Of a stretch of 49,125 bases of DNA, positions 40,324 to 48,425 are shown in pieces. Under the pieces are notes generated by a model. The model saw only the letters and a list, made by a program, of their open reading frames with translations. It did no database searches and had not been told where the DNA came from. The position numbers were made by a program, and so were the translations under genes. The stretch comes from Nitratireductor sp. (GTDB taxonomy: Bacteria > Pseudomonadota > Alphaproteobacteria > Rhizobiales > Rhizobiaceae): contig JAGRLT010000072.1 in NCBI GenBank assembly GCA_020441665.1, positions 1-49,125 on the forward strand, given 5' to 3'. Each line of letters opens with the position of its first letter. The stretch's first letter is position 1.

Positions 40324-41235
40324 TTAACCCAGCAGCATACGCATCGAGGTGAGCGCAAGGAAGAGGGCGAAGGCGAGCTTGAGCCGGCGCGGATTGAGCG
40401 TGTGGGCGATCCGCGCGCCCAGCGGTGCGAAGAGGAAACTCATCGGCGCAATGATCAGGACGGCGGGAAGGCTGACATAGCCGAGGCTCAACGGGGGGCG
40501 GTTTGCTACCGTCCAGCCCGACCAGATGAAGCCGGCCACCGCCGGAAGCGCGATCAGCAGGCCGAGCGAGGCGGAGGTTCCCACCGCCCGGTGGATGGGG
40601 AAGGAAAAGGCGGTCAGCGTGGGAACGGAAAGGGTTCCGCCGCCGATCCCCATCAGCGAGGAGATGAATCCGATGATCGAGGCGAGCAGCCGGTTGAGCC
40701 CGTTGCTGGCCGGCAGCGCGGCCGAGACGACCAGGGTCTTCGGGATGGCCATGTTGATGGCGACCAGAAGACCAACCACGCCGAAGACAAGCCGTAGTCC
40801 TGTCCCCGAGATAAAGCTGGACATGATGCCGCCGATCAGCGCCCCGATGAATATGGCCGGCCCCCAGAGCCTGAACAGCGAGGCGTCGAAATTGCCGCGT
40901 CGCCGGTGAGCCGTGGCCGAGGAAATCGAGGTGGGGATGATTACCGCGAGCGATGTCGCCACCGCGAGATGGGGAACGAGTTCCGCCGGCAGGTGCAGCA
41001 GCGTCAGCATCCAGAACAGGGTGGGGACGATGACGATGCCGCCGCCGACGCCGAGCAATCCCGCCAGGATGCCGGAGACGATGCCGGTCAGGACAAGGCC
41101 GGCGGCAAGTGCCGCGAGCAGTGAGCCGTCAAAAGCCGAGGGAGTTGCGATCGTTTCCAAAGTGAGGTTCTTCGTAGGTTGTTGCGCGTTGGCCGAGCCT
41201 TGCCGGAGGTGCGAAGCCGTGGCGGCGGGTGGCAT
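40324..41235 (-). CDS. TauE/SafE family sulfite exporter-like permease
   Basis: 303 residues with about eight membrane segments. The characteristic repeats are visible: GILAGLLGVGGGIVIVPTLF near the N terminus and ISSLMGIGGGTLSVPTLTAF in the second half, plus ATSLAVIIPTSISSATAHRR. Members export sulfite, sulfoacetate or other organic anions. Start uncertain: ATG 41235 adds about 25 polar residues before the first helix, and a TTG start just before ETIATP is possible. It is the first gene of the minus-strand cluster with the two-component genes, which may regulate its expression. A minus-strand promoter candidate lies at 41514-41544. Confidence 0.88.
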   Translation of the reverse strand: MPPAATASHLRQGSANAQQPTKNLTLETIATPSAFDGSLLAALAAGLVLTGIVSGILAGLLGVGGGIVIVPTLFWMLTLLHLPAELVPHLAVATSLAVIIPTSISSATAHRRRGNFDASLFRLWGPAIFIGALIGGIMSSFISGTGLRLVFGVVGLLVAINMAIPKTLVVSAALPASNGLNRLLASIIGFISSLMGIGGGTLSVPTLTAFSFPIHRAVGTSASLGLLIALPAVAGFIWSGWTVANRPPLSLGYVSLPAVLIIAPMSFLFAPLGARIAHTLNPRRLKLAFALFLALTSMRMLLG

Positions 41236-41513
41236 CGACGTCTTCTTGAGCGGCGTTCCGGGTGTTCACTGTGAGGTCCGGCGCGCCGCCTTCCTTATTT
41301 CTTCGCAGCCTGGTCCGGCAGGGGTGCCTCCGCCCACAGGACAAACGCCGCAACCGCGAGCCGGCTCCCGCCAGGACAGGGAGCAGGACAGGGAGATCGC
41401 TTGCGGGATGCGGCCTTCTCTCCTGCCGCCTTGCTCGGGCTTCGGTTCTCCGGCGTCAGTGTGGTCGTTATGGCAAAAGACATTGATTGCACAGCATGGT
41501 TGCCTGGCGTCGA

Positions 41514-41544
41514 TTTATCGGGTAATAAGTTCATATGGTCAATA
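41514..41544 (-). promoter_or_regulatory. Minus-strand promoter module, TTGACC-N17-GATAAA
   Basis: Read on the minus strand, TTGACC (41542-41537), 17 bases, then GATAAA (41519-41514). The 30-base core differs at two positions from the plus-strand module at 41714-41744, and the spacer is also conserved. It points to the TauE/SafE gene 280 bases away. Confidence 0.5.
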
Positions 41545-41713
41545 GGGTGCGTAACAATATCTTCGCGGTGTCGTTGCAAGGTGTTTGGGAGACTCCACGG
41601 TTTGGTGATTCATCGGCAAATTCCCGAAGTCCGCTTTGGCAGTGTCCGAAGTTGTCATGGTTCGTTCAACCTGCGGACGGGTGCAATATCGGCACCCGTG
41701 GGCCCGCTTTACT

Positions 41714-41744
41714 TATTGACCATATGAACCTATTACCTGATAAT
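41714..41744 (+). promoter_or_regulatory. Plus-strand promoter module of the GntR gene, TTGACC-N17-GATAAT
   Basis: TTGACC (41716-41721) and GATAAT (41739-41744) with the ideal 17-base spacer, about 90 bases before the GntR GTG start. Conservation of the spacer in the inverted copy suggests that a regulator binds over the promoter. Confidence 0.6.
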
Positions 41745-41835
41745 AAGCATATGTTGCTAAAAGGTTTCCCGATTGGTTCGGCGTTTCATGCGAACCGCAA
41801 TATTCCCGGGAACCAATAACTGGACTGGAAAAGAC

Positions 41836-42666
41836 GTGGCAGAGAAATCGGATCGGTTCGGTAGTTCGGCGGCCAGTGGCGACATCGTTCAGTCGCTGCG
41901 CTTCCACAAGCGTGGGGATCTCATCGCCGATGCGTTGAAACAGCTTATCGTCAGCGAGGGGATGCGCCCGGGGGACAAGTTGCCTTCGGAGCACCGCCTG
42001 ACGGAAATGTTCCAGGTGGGCAAGGCGTCGGTGAGGGAAGCGCTCAAATCCCTGGAGGTCCAGGGACTGGTTCAAAGCTCGACGGGCCCCACCGGCGGAA
42101 CTTTCATCGCCGACGTGTCGGAAATCAGGATACTCAACCACCTCCACAGCTACTTCTACTTCAAGAACCTCACCGCCGCGCAGGTTTATGAGGCTCGCCT
42201 GGCCTTCGAGCCGGCGCTTGCCCGCCATATCGCAAAGATCGCCGATGCCTCTCTCTTGCAGCGCCTTGCCGAGAACATGAAGAAGATGAACGGCCCGATC
42301 GACACCCGGGACGATTGGCAGCGGATGCAGAAAATTCATATCGAGTTTCATGAACTGCTCGCGGGAGCCGGCTCAAATCAGCTTTTGTGCATGAACTGCA
42401 AATTTATCAATCGATCGCTGAAAGGCATCGTCCGCGTTCGCGAAAGCCCGAACCAGGTGGACATCATCAAGTCCAATTGCCGCTGGCACGAGCAGATATA
42501 CGAAGCGGTCGAGGCGCACGACGCCGAGAAGGCGGGCTCCCTGATGTACGATCATATCCACGAGCTCGCCGAAGCCTATAAGGGCAAGGATACCATCCTC
42601 AGGAACCGCCTCCATCTTGAGACCCAGGCGATGGATGAGGTCAGTGCGCTTCATGATCTCCCATAA
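41836..42666 (+). CDS. FadR/GntR family transcriptional regulator (FCD type)
   Basis: 276 residues from the GTG at 41836, which has GGAAAAGAC upstream; TTG or ATG codons at 41773 and 41788 in the same frame lack ribosome sites and would cover the inverted repeat. Winged helix-turn-helix: GDLIADALKQLIVSEGMRPG, then LTEMFQVGKASVREALKSLE. FCD domain: YEARLAFEPALARHIAKIAD, IHIEFHELLAGAGSNQLL and SNCRWHEQIYEAVEAHDAEK. It stands 51 bases before the molybdenum hydroxylase gene on the same strand and is the likely regulator of that cluster and of its own promoter. Confidence 0.92.
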   Translation: MAEKSDRFGSSAASGDIVQSLRFHKRGDLIADALKQLIVSEGMRPGDKLPSEHRLTEMFQVGKASVREALKSLEVQGLVQSSTGPTGGTFIADVSEIRILNHLHSYFYFKNLTAAQVYEARLAFEPALARHIAKIADASLLQRLAENMKKMNGPIDTRDDWQRMQKIHIEFHELLAGAGSNQLLCMNCKFINRSLKGIVRVRESPNQVDIIKSNCRWHEQIYEAVEAHDAEKAGSLMYDHIHELAEAYKGKDTILRNRLHLETQAMDEVSALHDLP

Positions 42667-42717
42667 AGTTTTCATTGTAAATTCAATACTCTAAGACCTC
42701 TTTGAGAGCATATTCCG

Positions 42718-45027
42718 ATGATTGGAAGTTCCGAGATCCGCAAGGAAGACAGAAGGCTGGTCTTGGGCAAGGGTCAGTTTACGGACGACCATGTGGCGGC
42801 GGGGACCCTTTTCGCGGGCATCGTCCGCTCGCCTTATCCCTCTGCCCGGATCAACGGCGTCGACAAGGCGACGGCGCTTGAGGAGGGCGCGCATTCGGTC
42901 TGGGTCTTCGGTGACCTTCCCTCGCTCTCCCAGCCGCTGCCGGCGTTTCGCGAGCCGGCGACAAATCCCTATTGCGACCTGATGGCGCCGCCGGCGCAGC
43001 TGGCGCTCGCCGATGGCGTGGTGCGCTATGTCGGCGAGCCGGTGGCCGTGGTCCTTGCCGACAGCCCCGCCCTGGCGGAGAACCTGGCCGACCAGCTCGC
43101 CGTCGACTACGAGCTTCTCGACCCCGTAATCGATCCCGAGATTGCCAGGCAGGACGACATACGGGTCCATGAGGCCAGCTCGAACACCGTGGCGCATCTG
43201 AGCGCCTGTATCGGCGATGTGGACGCGGCGTTTTCGGGCGCGGATATCGTCGTGGAGAAACGCTTCACCTTTCCGCGCATCGCTTCCATGCCCATCGAGA
43301 CGCGCGCGATCTCGGCCGAATACGACGCCGGCAAGGACAGCATGACGATCCGCGTCGGGCACCAGATACCCTATGCGGTCAAGGGCGCCGCGTCGAGGTT
43401 CACCGGGCTTCGCGAGGAAAGCATCCAGGTGCTCAGCCCGGATACCGGCGGGGCGTTCGGCCCGAAATCGGGGGTCTATCCCGAGGACGTGCTGGTTCCG
43501 CTGCTTTCCTACATGGCGAAGCGGCCCGTCAAGTGGATCCAGACCCGATCGGAATTCATGTTGAGTTCGCAACATGCCCGCGACCAGATCATCGATGTGC
43601 GGCTTGCCGCAAAATCCGATGGCCAACTGCTCGGGCTCGATGTCTCGCTGATCAAGGATACCGGCGCCTATCTGTGCTGGGCGGTCATCGAACCGACCAA
43701 CACGATCAACCACGTTCCCTCTCAATACCGCCTGCCGGCCTATCGCGCCGAGGCGGTTTCCGTGCTGACCAACAAATGCCCTTCCTCGCCCTATCGCGGA
43801 ACGGGCCGGCCTGAAGCGACCTGGATCATCGAGCGCAGTCTCGACTTCCTGGGCCATGAGCTTGGCATCAGCCCGATCGAGATCCGCCGCCGCAACCTCG
43901 TATCGGCAGCCGAGATGCCCTACAAGCCAGGCAACGTCTATCGCGACGGCGTCGAGGTGGTCTACGACACCGGCGATTTCCCGAAAGTCTTCGAAGCGAC
44001 GCTTGGCGCGCTGGACGGCCAGCTCGACGCGCTGAGGCGGTCGGCGCCGGCCAACAAGCGCATCGGCATGGGCGTTGCGAACTATGTCGAGGCCAGCGGG
44101 ATCGGCTGGCCCTGCGAGGGGGCAACGGTCAAGATCGATGAAGGCGGCCGCGCCGAGGTCTGGATTGGCGTCTCCCAGTCGGGGCAGGGGCATGAGACGG
44201 TCTTCGCGCAGATATGTTCCGAATATCTTGGAATGCCCTATGACAGGATCAGGGTGCGCGGCGGGGATTCGCGTCTGCTGCACTACAGCTACGGCACCGG
44301 CGGCAGCCGCGTAACCGTCAATACCGGCAACGCCGTCGCGATGGCCGCAGCCGATGTCAGGCGCCGCACGCAGATCGTGGCGGGCGGGCTTCTGGGCTGC
44401 GCGCCGGAGAAGATCGTCGTTTCGGAGGGTGCTGTCTTCGAGGAGGGCAAGCCTGACAGCGTCGTCGACTGGGCGCGTCTTGTTTCGAGCGCGGCCTTCT
44501 CCAGAGTGCTGGCCGGCGAACCCAATCCGGGCCTTTGCGCCACCAAATACTATTACCCGCCCACCGTGACATGGGCGAGCGGAACCCATGCGGCCATTGT
44601 GGAAGTGGATATCGATACGGGCGAGTGGAAGATCGTCAGATATGCCATCGGCCATGATTGCGGCCGGCAGATCAATCCCAAGCTCGTCGAGGGCCAGATC
44701 TGGGGGGCTTTCGCGCAAGGGCTCGGCACGGCGCTGGGCGAACGCATCGTCTATTCCGAGGACGGCCAACTTTTGAGCGGAAGCCTGATGGATTACGTCA
44801 TGCCCAGGGCGGTCCATATCCCCGACATCGAGATGCTGCATTTCGAGTTTCTCGCGCAGTCCAATCCGCTGGGCGTGCGTGGCGTCGGGGAGGGCAATGT
44901 CGGGCCGGTGCCGGCGGCGATCGCAGGCGCGATCAGCGATGCCTTCGGCGGCAGGATCGAAATCCTGGTTCCCATGATGACCGCGGCGGAAGTTTGCAGA
45001 CTGACAACCGGGATTACGGCGCAATGA
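42718..45027 (+). CDS. Molybdopterin-binding (xanthine dehydrogenase family) large subunit
   Basis: 769 residues, the normal length for CoxL/XdhB-type large subunits of molybdenum hydroxylases. N-terminal a/b hammerhead: GSSEIRKEDRRLVLGKGQFT. The cofactor domain has QVLSPDTGGAFGPKSGVYPE, SSPYRGTGRPEATWIIERSL, WIGVSQSGQGHETVFAQICS and IGHDCGRQINPKLVEGQIWG. The C-terminal GVRGVGEGNVGP carries the active-site Glu. The loop PYRGTGRPE is that of general hydroxylases; the Cys motif of CO dehydrogenase (AYRCSFR) is absent. The FAD (CoxM) and 2Fe-2S (CoxS) subunits are not in the window on either side, which is unusual. GAGAG precedes the ATG; the stop overlaps the next start (ATGA). Likely hydroxylates an aromatic or N-heteroaromatic ring. 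Confidence 0.9.
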   Translation: MIGSSEIRKEDRRLVLGKGQFTDDHVAAGTLFAGIVRSPYPSARINGVDKATALEEGAHSVWVFGDLPSLSQPLPAFREPATNPYCDLMAPPAQLALADGVVRYVGEPVAVVLADSPALAENLADQLAVDYELLDPVIDPEIARQDDIRVHEASSNTVAHLSACIGDVDAAFSGADIVVEKRFTFPRIASMPIETRAISAEYDAGKDSMTIRVGHQIPYAVKGAASRFTGLREESIQVLSPDTGGAFGPKSGVYPEDVLVPLLSYMAKRPVKWIQTRSEFMLSSQHARDQIIDVRLAAKSDGQLLGLDVSLIKDTGAYLCWAVIEPTNTINHVPSQYRLPAYRAEAVSVLTNKCPSSPYRGTGRPEATWIIERSLDFLGHELGISPIEIRRRNLVSAAEMPYKPGNVYRDGVEVVYDTGDFPKVFEATLGALDGQLDALRRSAPANKRIGMGVANYVEASGIGWPCEGATVKIDEGGRAEVWIGVSQSGQGHETVFAQICSEYLGMPYDRIRVRGGDSRLLHYSYGTGGSRVTVNTGNAVAMAAADVRRRTQIVAGGLLGCAPEKIVVSEGAVFEEGKPDSVVDWARLVSSAAFSRVLAGEPNPGLCATKYYYPPTVTWASGTHAAIVEVDIDTGEWKIVRYAIGHDCGRQINPKLVEGQIWGAFAQGLGTALGERIVYSEDGQLLSGSLMDYVMPRAVHIPDIEMLHFEFLAQSNPLGVRGVGEGNVGPVPAAIAGAISDAFGGRIEILVPMMTAAEVCRLTTGITAQ

Positions 45028-46085
45028 ACAGCGATGTCGCCAAGGTGATCGATGCCTTTTCCGCGCGCCTGATATCGGACGGAATCCCCTTTCCCGATCT
45101 CGCGCTTCTGAAGGCGCGCATCGCCGATACGGATCGGTGGTGCGAAGGCTGGGTGAATCTGTCGCGCGAGTATGAGGAGCGTGCCCAGGCGAGCCTGGAG
45201 GGCGGTGCGTCGCTGACCGCGGCTCTGCATCTTTGGCGCGCCGCGCTCTGCTGCCATTTCGGCCAGGGCATCCTGATGGACATAAGCATGGAACTGAAGG
45301 CGGAGACCGATGCGCGCAAGCGGGCGCTCTTCCAGCGGGCGGCCGGCCTGTTTCCTGTCCCCTTGCGCGAAGTATCGATCGATTTCGACGGCGTAAGTCT
45401 GCCCGGCTATCTCAGATTGCCGCCGGGGCAGGGGCCGTTTGCCTGTGTGGTCCTTTTCGGCGGGCTCGATACGACCAAGGAAGACGCTTACGAACTGACC
45501 AGCTATTTCGCCGAGCGCGGGCTGGCGACGCTGACCTTTGACGGGCCGGGCCAGGGGGCGGTGTTTTACGAGATGCCGCTGCGCATGGATTTCGAGGCGG
45601 CGGTGTCGGCGGCCATCGATTCCCTGGCCCAGCATGCGGAAATCGACCTCGACCGGATCGGTGTTCTCGGGCGCAGCACGGGAGGGCACTGGGCCTGCAA
45701 GGCCGCTGCGCTCGATCCGCGGATCAAGGTCGCAATCTCCTGGGGATTGATATTTGACCTGAGACATTTTGCTGATCTTCCAGATAGTTATCAGAAGCGC
45801 TTCATGCGAGCTGCGAACATTGGGAAGGTCGAGGAGGCGATTGCGTTCTTCGCGGGCTATGACCTCGACGGCATTCCCGAAAAGCTGAACTGCCCCTACC
45901 TCATCGTACAGGGCGGTCTGGACGATCTTGCCCCGCCCGACGGTGTCGAGCGGGTTCTGCAGGCGGCGCGCTCGCCGGTCGAGACCATGATCTTCGCGCA
46001 AAGCGGACACTGCGCTCACGACCGGGCGCATCTTGCCAAGCCGGCCATGGCCGATTTCGCGAGCCGTCATCTGCTGTCCCTGTAG
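45024..46085 (+). CDS. Alpha/beta hydrolase (2,6-dihydropseudooxynicotine hydrolase-like)
   Basis: 353 residues. A helical N-terminal region (about 1-115) precedes the alpha/beta domain, as in 2,6-dihydroxypseudooxynicotine C-C hydrolase and related FrsA-like enzymes. Nucleophile Ser218 in GVLGRSTGGHW, acid Asp300 (or Asp301) in LIVQGGLDDLAPP and His329 in AQSGHCAHD; oxyanion loop VVLFGGLDTTKED. Length and triad positions fit that enzyme. I see no Glu in the stretch 240-255 (GLIFDLRHFADL), where a catalytic Glu of the nicotine enzyme may lie, so the substrate may differ. It overlaps the molybdenum hydroxylase stop by four bases, which suggests that it hydrolyses the product of that enzyme. 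Confidence 0.85.
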   Translation: MNSDVAKVIDAFSARLISDGIPFPDLALLKARIADTDRWCEGWVNLSREYEERAQASLEGGASLTAALHLWRAALCCHFGQGILMDISMELKAETDARKRALFQRAAGLFPVPLREVSIDFDGVSLPGYLRLPPGQGPFACVVLFGGLDTTKEDAYELTSYFAERGLATLTFDGPGQGAVFYEMPLRMDFEAAVSAAIDSLAQHAEIDLDRIGVLGRSTGGHWACKAAALDPRIKVAISWGLIFDLRHFADLPDSYQKRFMRAANIGKVEEAIAFFAGYDLDGIPEKLNCPYLIVQGGLDDLAPPDGVERVLQAARSPVETMIFAQSGHCAHDRAHLAKPAMADFASRHLLSL

Positions 46086-46132
46086 AGCGTGTCTTGTTTA
46101 GCTGGATCATCGAAACGGAGAATTGCAGGCTG

Positions 46133-46831
46133 ATGTCACATTGGATTGAACTGAAGGCGGCGGACGGACATGGCTTCGAGGCTTATGTCTGCGAACCGCA
46201 GGGCCAGAGAGAAGGAAGCGGCGAGGGAGCTGGCAACGGGGGCAGCAAGGGGACGGTTGTTCTCCTGCAGGAGATTTTCGGGGTGAACGGCCATATCCAG
46301 GCGGTCGCCAAGTCCTTTGCCGAGGCGGGCTATCACGTGATTGCCCCTTCGCTGATGGACCGCAGAGAGCCCAGGCTGAAGCTCGGCTATCAGCCCGAGG
46401 ATGTTCAGCGCGGCCTCGGGATCACCCGCAGCATTGCCTGGGACGATGTGCTCAAGGATGTTCAGGCAGCCGTCGATCGTGCGCCCGCCGGCAAGGTCAG
46501 CGTGGTGGGGTTTTGCTGGGGCGGATCGAGCGCGTGGTTCAGCGCCGCGCGCGTTACCGGCCTGTCGGCTGCCGTGTGCTATTATGGCGGCTCAATTCCC
46601 GCCAATGCGGCATTGTCGCCGACGGTGCCGGTCATGATGCATTGGGGGGAAAAGGACGCGATTGTCCCGCTCGAACAGGCCAGGGCCGTCGCCGCCGCGC
46701 ATCAGGATGTCGAGGCGCATTACTATCCGGCCGATCACGGTTTCAACTGCGATCAGCGCGCGGCCTTTCATGCCGAATCCGCCAGGCTGGCGATGCGGCG
46801 CACCCTGGATTTTCTGGCGCGTCACGGCTGA
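46133..46831 (+). CDS. Dienelactone hydrolase family protein
   Basis: 232 residues. Triad of the family: Cys128 in VVGFCWGGSSAW, Asp175 in WGEKDAIVP and His202 in PADHGFNCD, with Glu47 in LQEIFGVNGHI. A Gly-rich insertion (EGSGEGAGNGG, residues 27-37) lies in a surface loop. The start at 46133 is chosen because the upstream in-frame ATG at 46094 adds an unconserved segment; the ribosome site is weak (GCAGG). It follows the hydrolase gene by 47 bases and is the last gene before the gap at 46832. In aromatic pathways these enzymes open dienelactones; some hydrolyse other esters or lactones. Confidence 0.9.
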   Translation: MSHWIELKAADGHGFEAYVCEPQGQREGSGEGAGNGGSKGTVVLLQEIFGVNGHIQAVAKSFAEAGYHVIAPSLMDRREPRLKLGYQPEDVQRGLGITRSIAWDDVLKDVQAAVDRAPAGKVSVVGFCWGGSSAWFSAARVTGLSAAVCYYGGSIPANAALSPTVPVMMHWGEKDAIVPLEQARAVAAAHQDVEAHYYPADHGFNCDQRAAFHAESARLAMRRTLDFLARHG

Positions 46832-47144
46832 GCGTTCTGCTGCCGGTGCGCCATGCGCGCCGGCAATCGGCTTCCGCGCAGGTCATGCTAAGTCGGGCGG
46901 CAATCCCGCAGTTCGCGCGAATTGATCCTGGAGCGTCCGGGGTGCGTGGCGCATGGGACGGGGCTGAACGCCTGCCGGTTCGCGGACATTTTATTCCCCG
47001 ACATTTTATCTGAAAAACCCGGCTCGAAGGCGGAAAACCGCCAAAATTCCCGGTGTTCCGTATTGACTGCCTCTAAATATCGGATAATCTGTTCAAAAGT
47101 TGATATGTGCTAAAACTATCCAACTGGAAGAGGACTAGAGAGCG
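46832..47144 (+). promoter_or_regulatory. Upstream region of the Rieske oxygenase gene
   Basis: 313 bases with no gene seen. GACATTTTAT occurs twice in direct orientation, 15 bases apart (46985-46994, 47000-47009), a possible regulator site. TTGACT (47063-47068) and TAATCT (47085-47090) with 16 bases between could be the promoter. A GGAAGAGGA-type ribosome site (47127-47135) lies before the ATG. Confidence 0.45.
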
Positions 47145-48425
47145 ATGAAATCAGCCGACGCAACCATGCCGAACGGTGCCTACCACCAGCGTGAAAAAGC
47201 AGGCGTGCCGAACGAGGAGATGTTGCGGGTTGGTCCGGGCACGCCGGGCGGTGAATATCTCCGCCGGTTCTGGCATCCGGTTGCGATGTCGAGCGAGGTC
47301 CAGAATCTTCCCAAGCGGATCAAGGTGCTGTGCGAGGATCTGGTTCTTTTCCGCACCCGGGCCGGGGAGGTCGGCCTGGTGCGCCCGCATTGCCCCCATC
47401 GTGGCGCTTCGCTGGAATTCGGCATTCCTGACGATTGCGGCCTGCGTTGCTGCTATCACGGCTGGCTGATCGGCGTCGACGGCAAGGTGCTGGAGGCACC
47501 CGCCGAGCCTGAGGCTTCTCCCTATACCAAGGATCTCTATCACGGCGCCTATCCGGTGAAGGAATATGAGGGTCTGATCTTCGCCTATATGGGGCCGACG
47601 GAAGAAATGCCGCCGCTGCCGGTATACGACATCGTGGCCAGGCTGAAGCCGGGCCAGCGCCTCATTCCGGGCGGCTGGACGCCGGGCCGCACCTATCACT
47701 GGCCGTGCAACTGGGTGCAGGTCAAGGAGAACGCGATGGACCCGGTCCACACGTTCTATCTGCATACCATCGCCAGCGGGGCGCAGTTCACGCCCGAATT
47801 CGGGATTGTTCCCGAGATCGAATACAAGGAGACGCCGATCGGGATGGTGTATATCGCCAGCCGCAAGGTCGGCGACAACGCCTGGGTGCGTGTGCACGAC
47901 CTGATCATGCCCAACATTCACATCGTCGCCTCGGTCAACGAGGACGGCAAGGCCGAGAAGAATTACGGTCCGCCTTATCTCATGCACTGGGCGACGCCGA
48001 TCGACGACGAAAACTTCCTGGAGATCGGCTGGCTCATCGAGAGCGAGGAGATGAAGTTTGATCAGGCGATGATCGAGAAACTGCATTTCGGCATGATGGA
48101 CGACAGGCCCTTTGCCGAACGCCAGATGGCGCCGGGCGACTACGATGCCCAGGTCTCCCAGGGGCCGATCCACAACCATGATCGCGAGCATCTGGGCGTG
48201 AGCGACCGTGGCGTGACCATGTTCCGACGGATGCTGCGCGCCGGTATCGACGATGTTCGCAACGGCAAGGATCCCAAGGGATTGAACCGCGCCGAGGGCG
48301 AGGTCATCGCGACCCATACCCAGAATGCGGTCTTCAAGCTTGGCGAGCCCGGCGCATCCGAGACGCTCAAGGATCAGCTGCGCAATGCCGGCCGACGCGT
48401 CGCGGCGGGTGAGTTCAGGTGCTGA
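47145..48425 (+). CDS. Rieske non-heme iron oxygenase, large subunit
   Basis: 426 residues. The Rieske centre is Cys83-x-His85 (HCPHRGASLEFG) and Cys102-x2-His105 (CCYHGWLIG). The mononuclear iron site has the bridging Asp199 and His202/His207 in ENAMDPVHTFYLHTIA. The stretch WPCNWVQVKENAMDP and the long C-terminal domain resemble phthalate and phenoxybenzoate dioxygenase-type single-component oxygenases of the Rieske family. No ferredoxin or reductase gene is adjacent. The next gene overlaps its stop by one base (TGATG). It probably hydroxylates or demethylates an aromatic substrate imported by the following transporter; the pair suggests substrate uptake and attack. Confidence 0.92.
   Translation: MKSADATMPNGAYHQREKAGVPNEEMLRVGPGTPGGEYLRRFWHPVAMSSEVQNLPKRIKVLCEDLVLFRTRAGEVGLVRPHCPHRGASLEFGIPDDCGLRCCYHGWLIGVDGKVLEAPAEPEASPYTKDLYHGAYPVKEYEGLIFAYMGPTEEMPPLPVYDIVARLKPGQRLIPGGWTPGRTYHWPCNWVQVKENAMDPVHTFYLHTIASGAQFTPEFGIVPEIEYKETPIGMVYIASRKVGDNAWVRVHDLIMPNIHIVASVNEDGKAEKNYGPPYLMHWATPIDDENFLEIGWLIESEEMKFDQAMIEKLHFGMMDDRPFAERQMAPGDYDAQVSQGPIHNHDREHLGVSDRGVTMFRRMLRAGIDDVRNGKDPKGLNRAEGEVIATHTQNAVFKLGEPGASETLKDQLRNAGRRVAAGEFRC

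Larger units (their letters stand above)
41236..41835. promoter_or_regulatory. 600-base control region between the TauE/SafE and GntR genes
   Basis: No convincing gene in this stretch, which is clearly less GC-rich than its neighbours from about 41460. It holds two inverted near-identical promoter modules (41514-41544 and 41714-41744, listed separately), a 12-bp tandem pair CAGGACAGGGAG (41372-41383, 41384-41395) and the inverted repeat ATTGGTTC (41772-41779) / GAACCAAT (41810-41817) just before the GntR start. The layout fits a divergent, autoregulated control region. Confidence 0.55.

Noticed and set aside
42691-45024. Minus-strand frame as long as the molybdenum hydroxylase gene
   Set aside because: Antisense shadow; the plus-strand frame has all cofactor motifs.
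41748-47115. Similarity of ATATGTTGCTAAAA (near 41750) with ATATGTGCTAAAA (near 47104)
   Set aside because: One-base gap and short length; not symmetric, and not enough to infer a shared regulator site.
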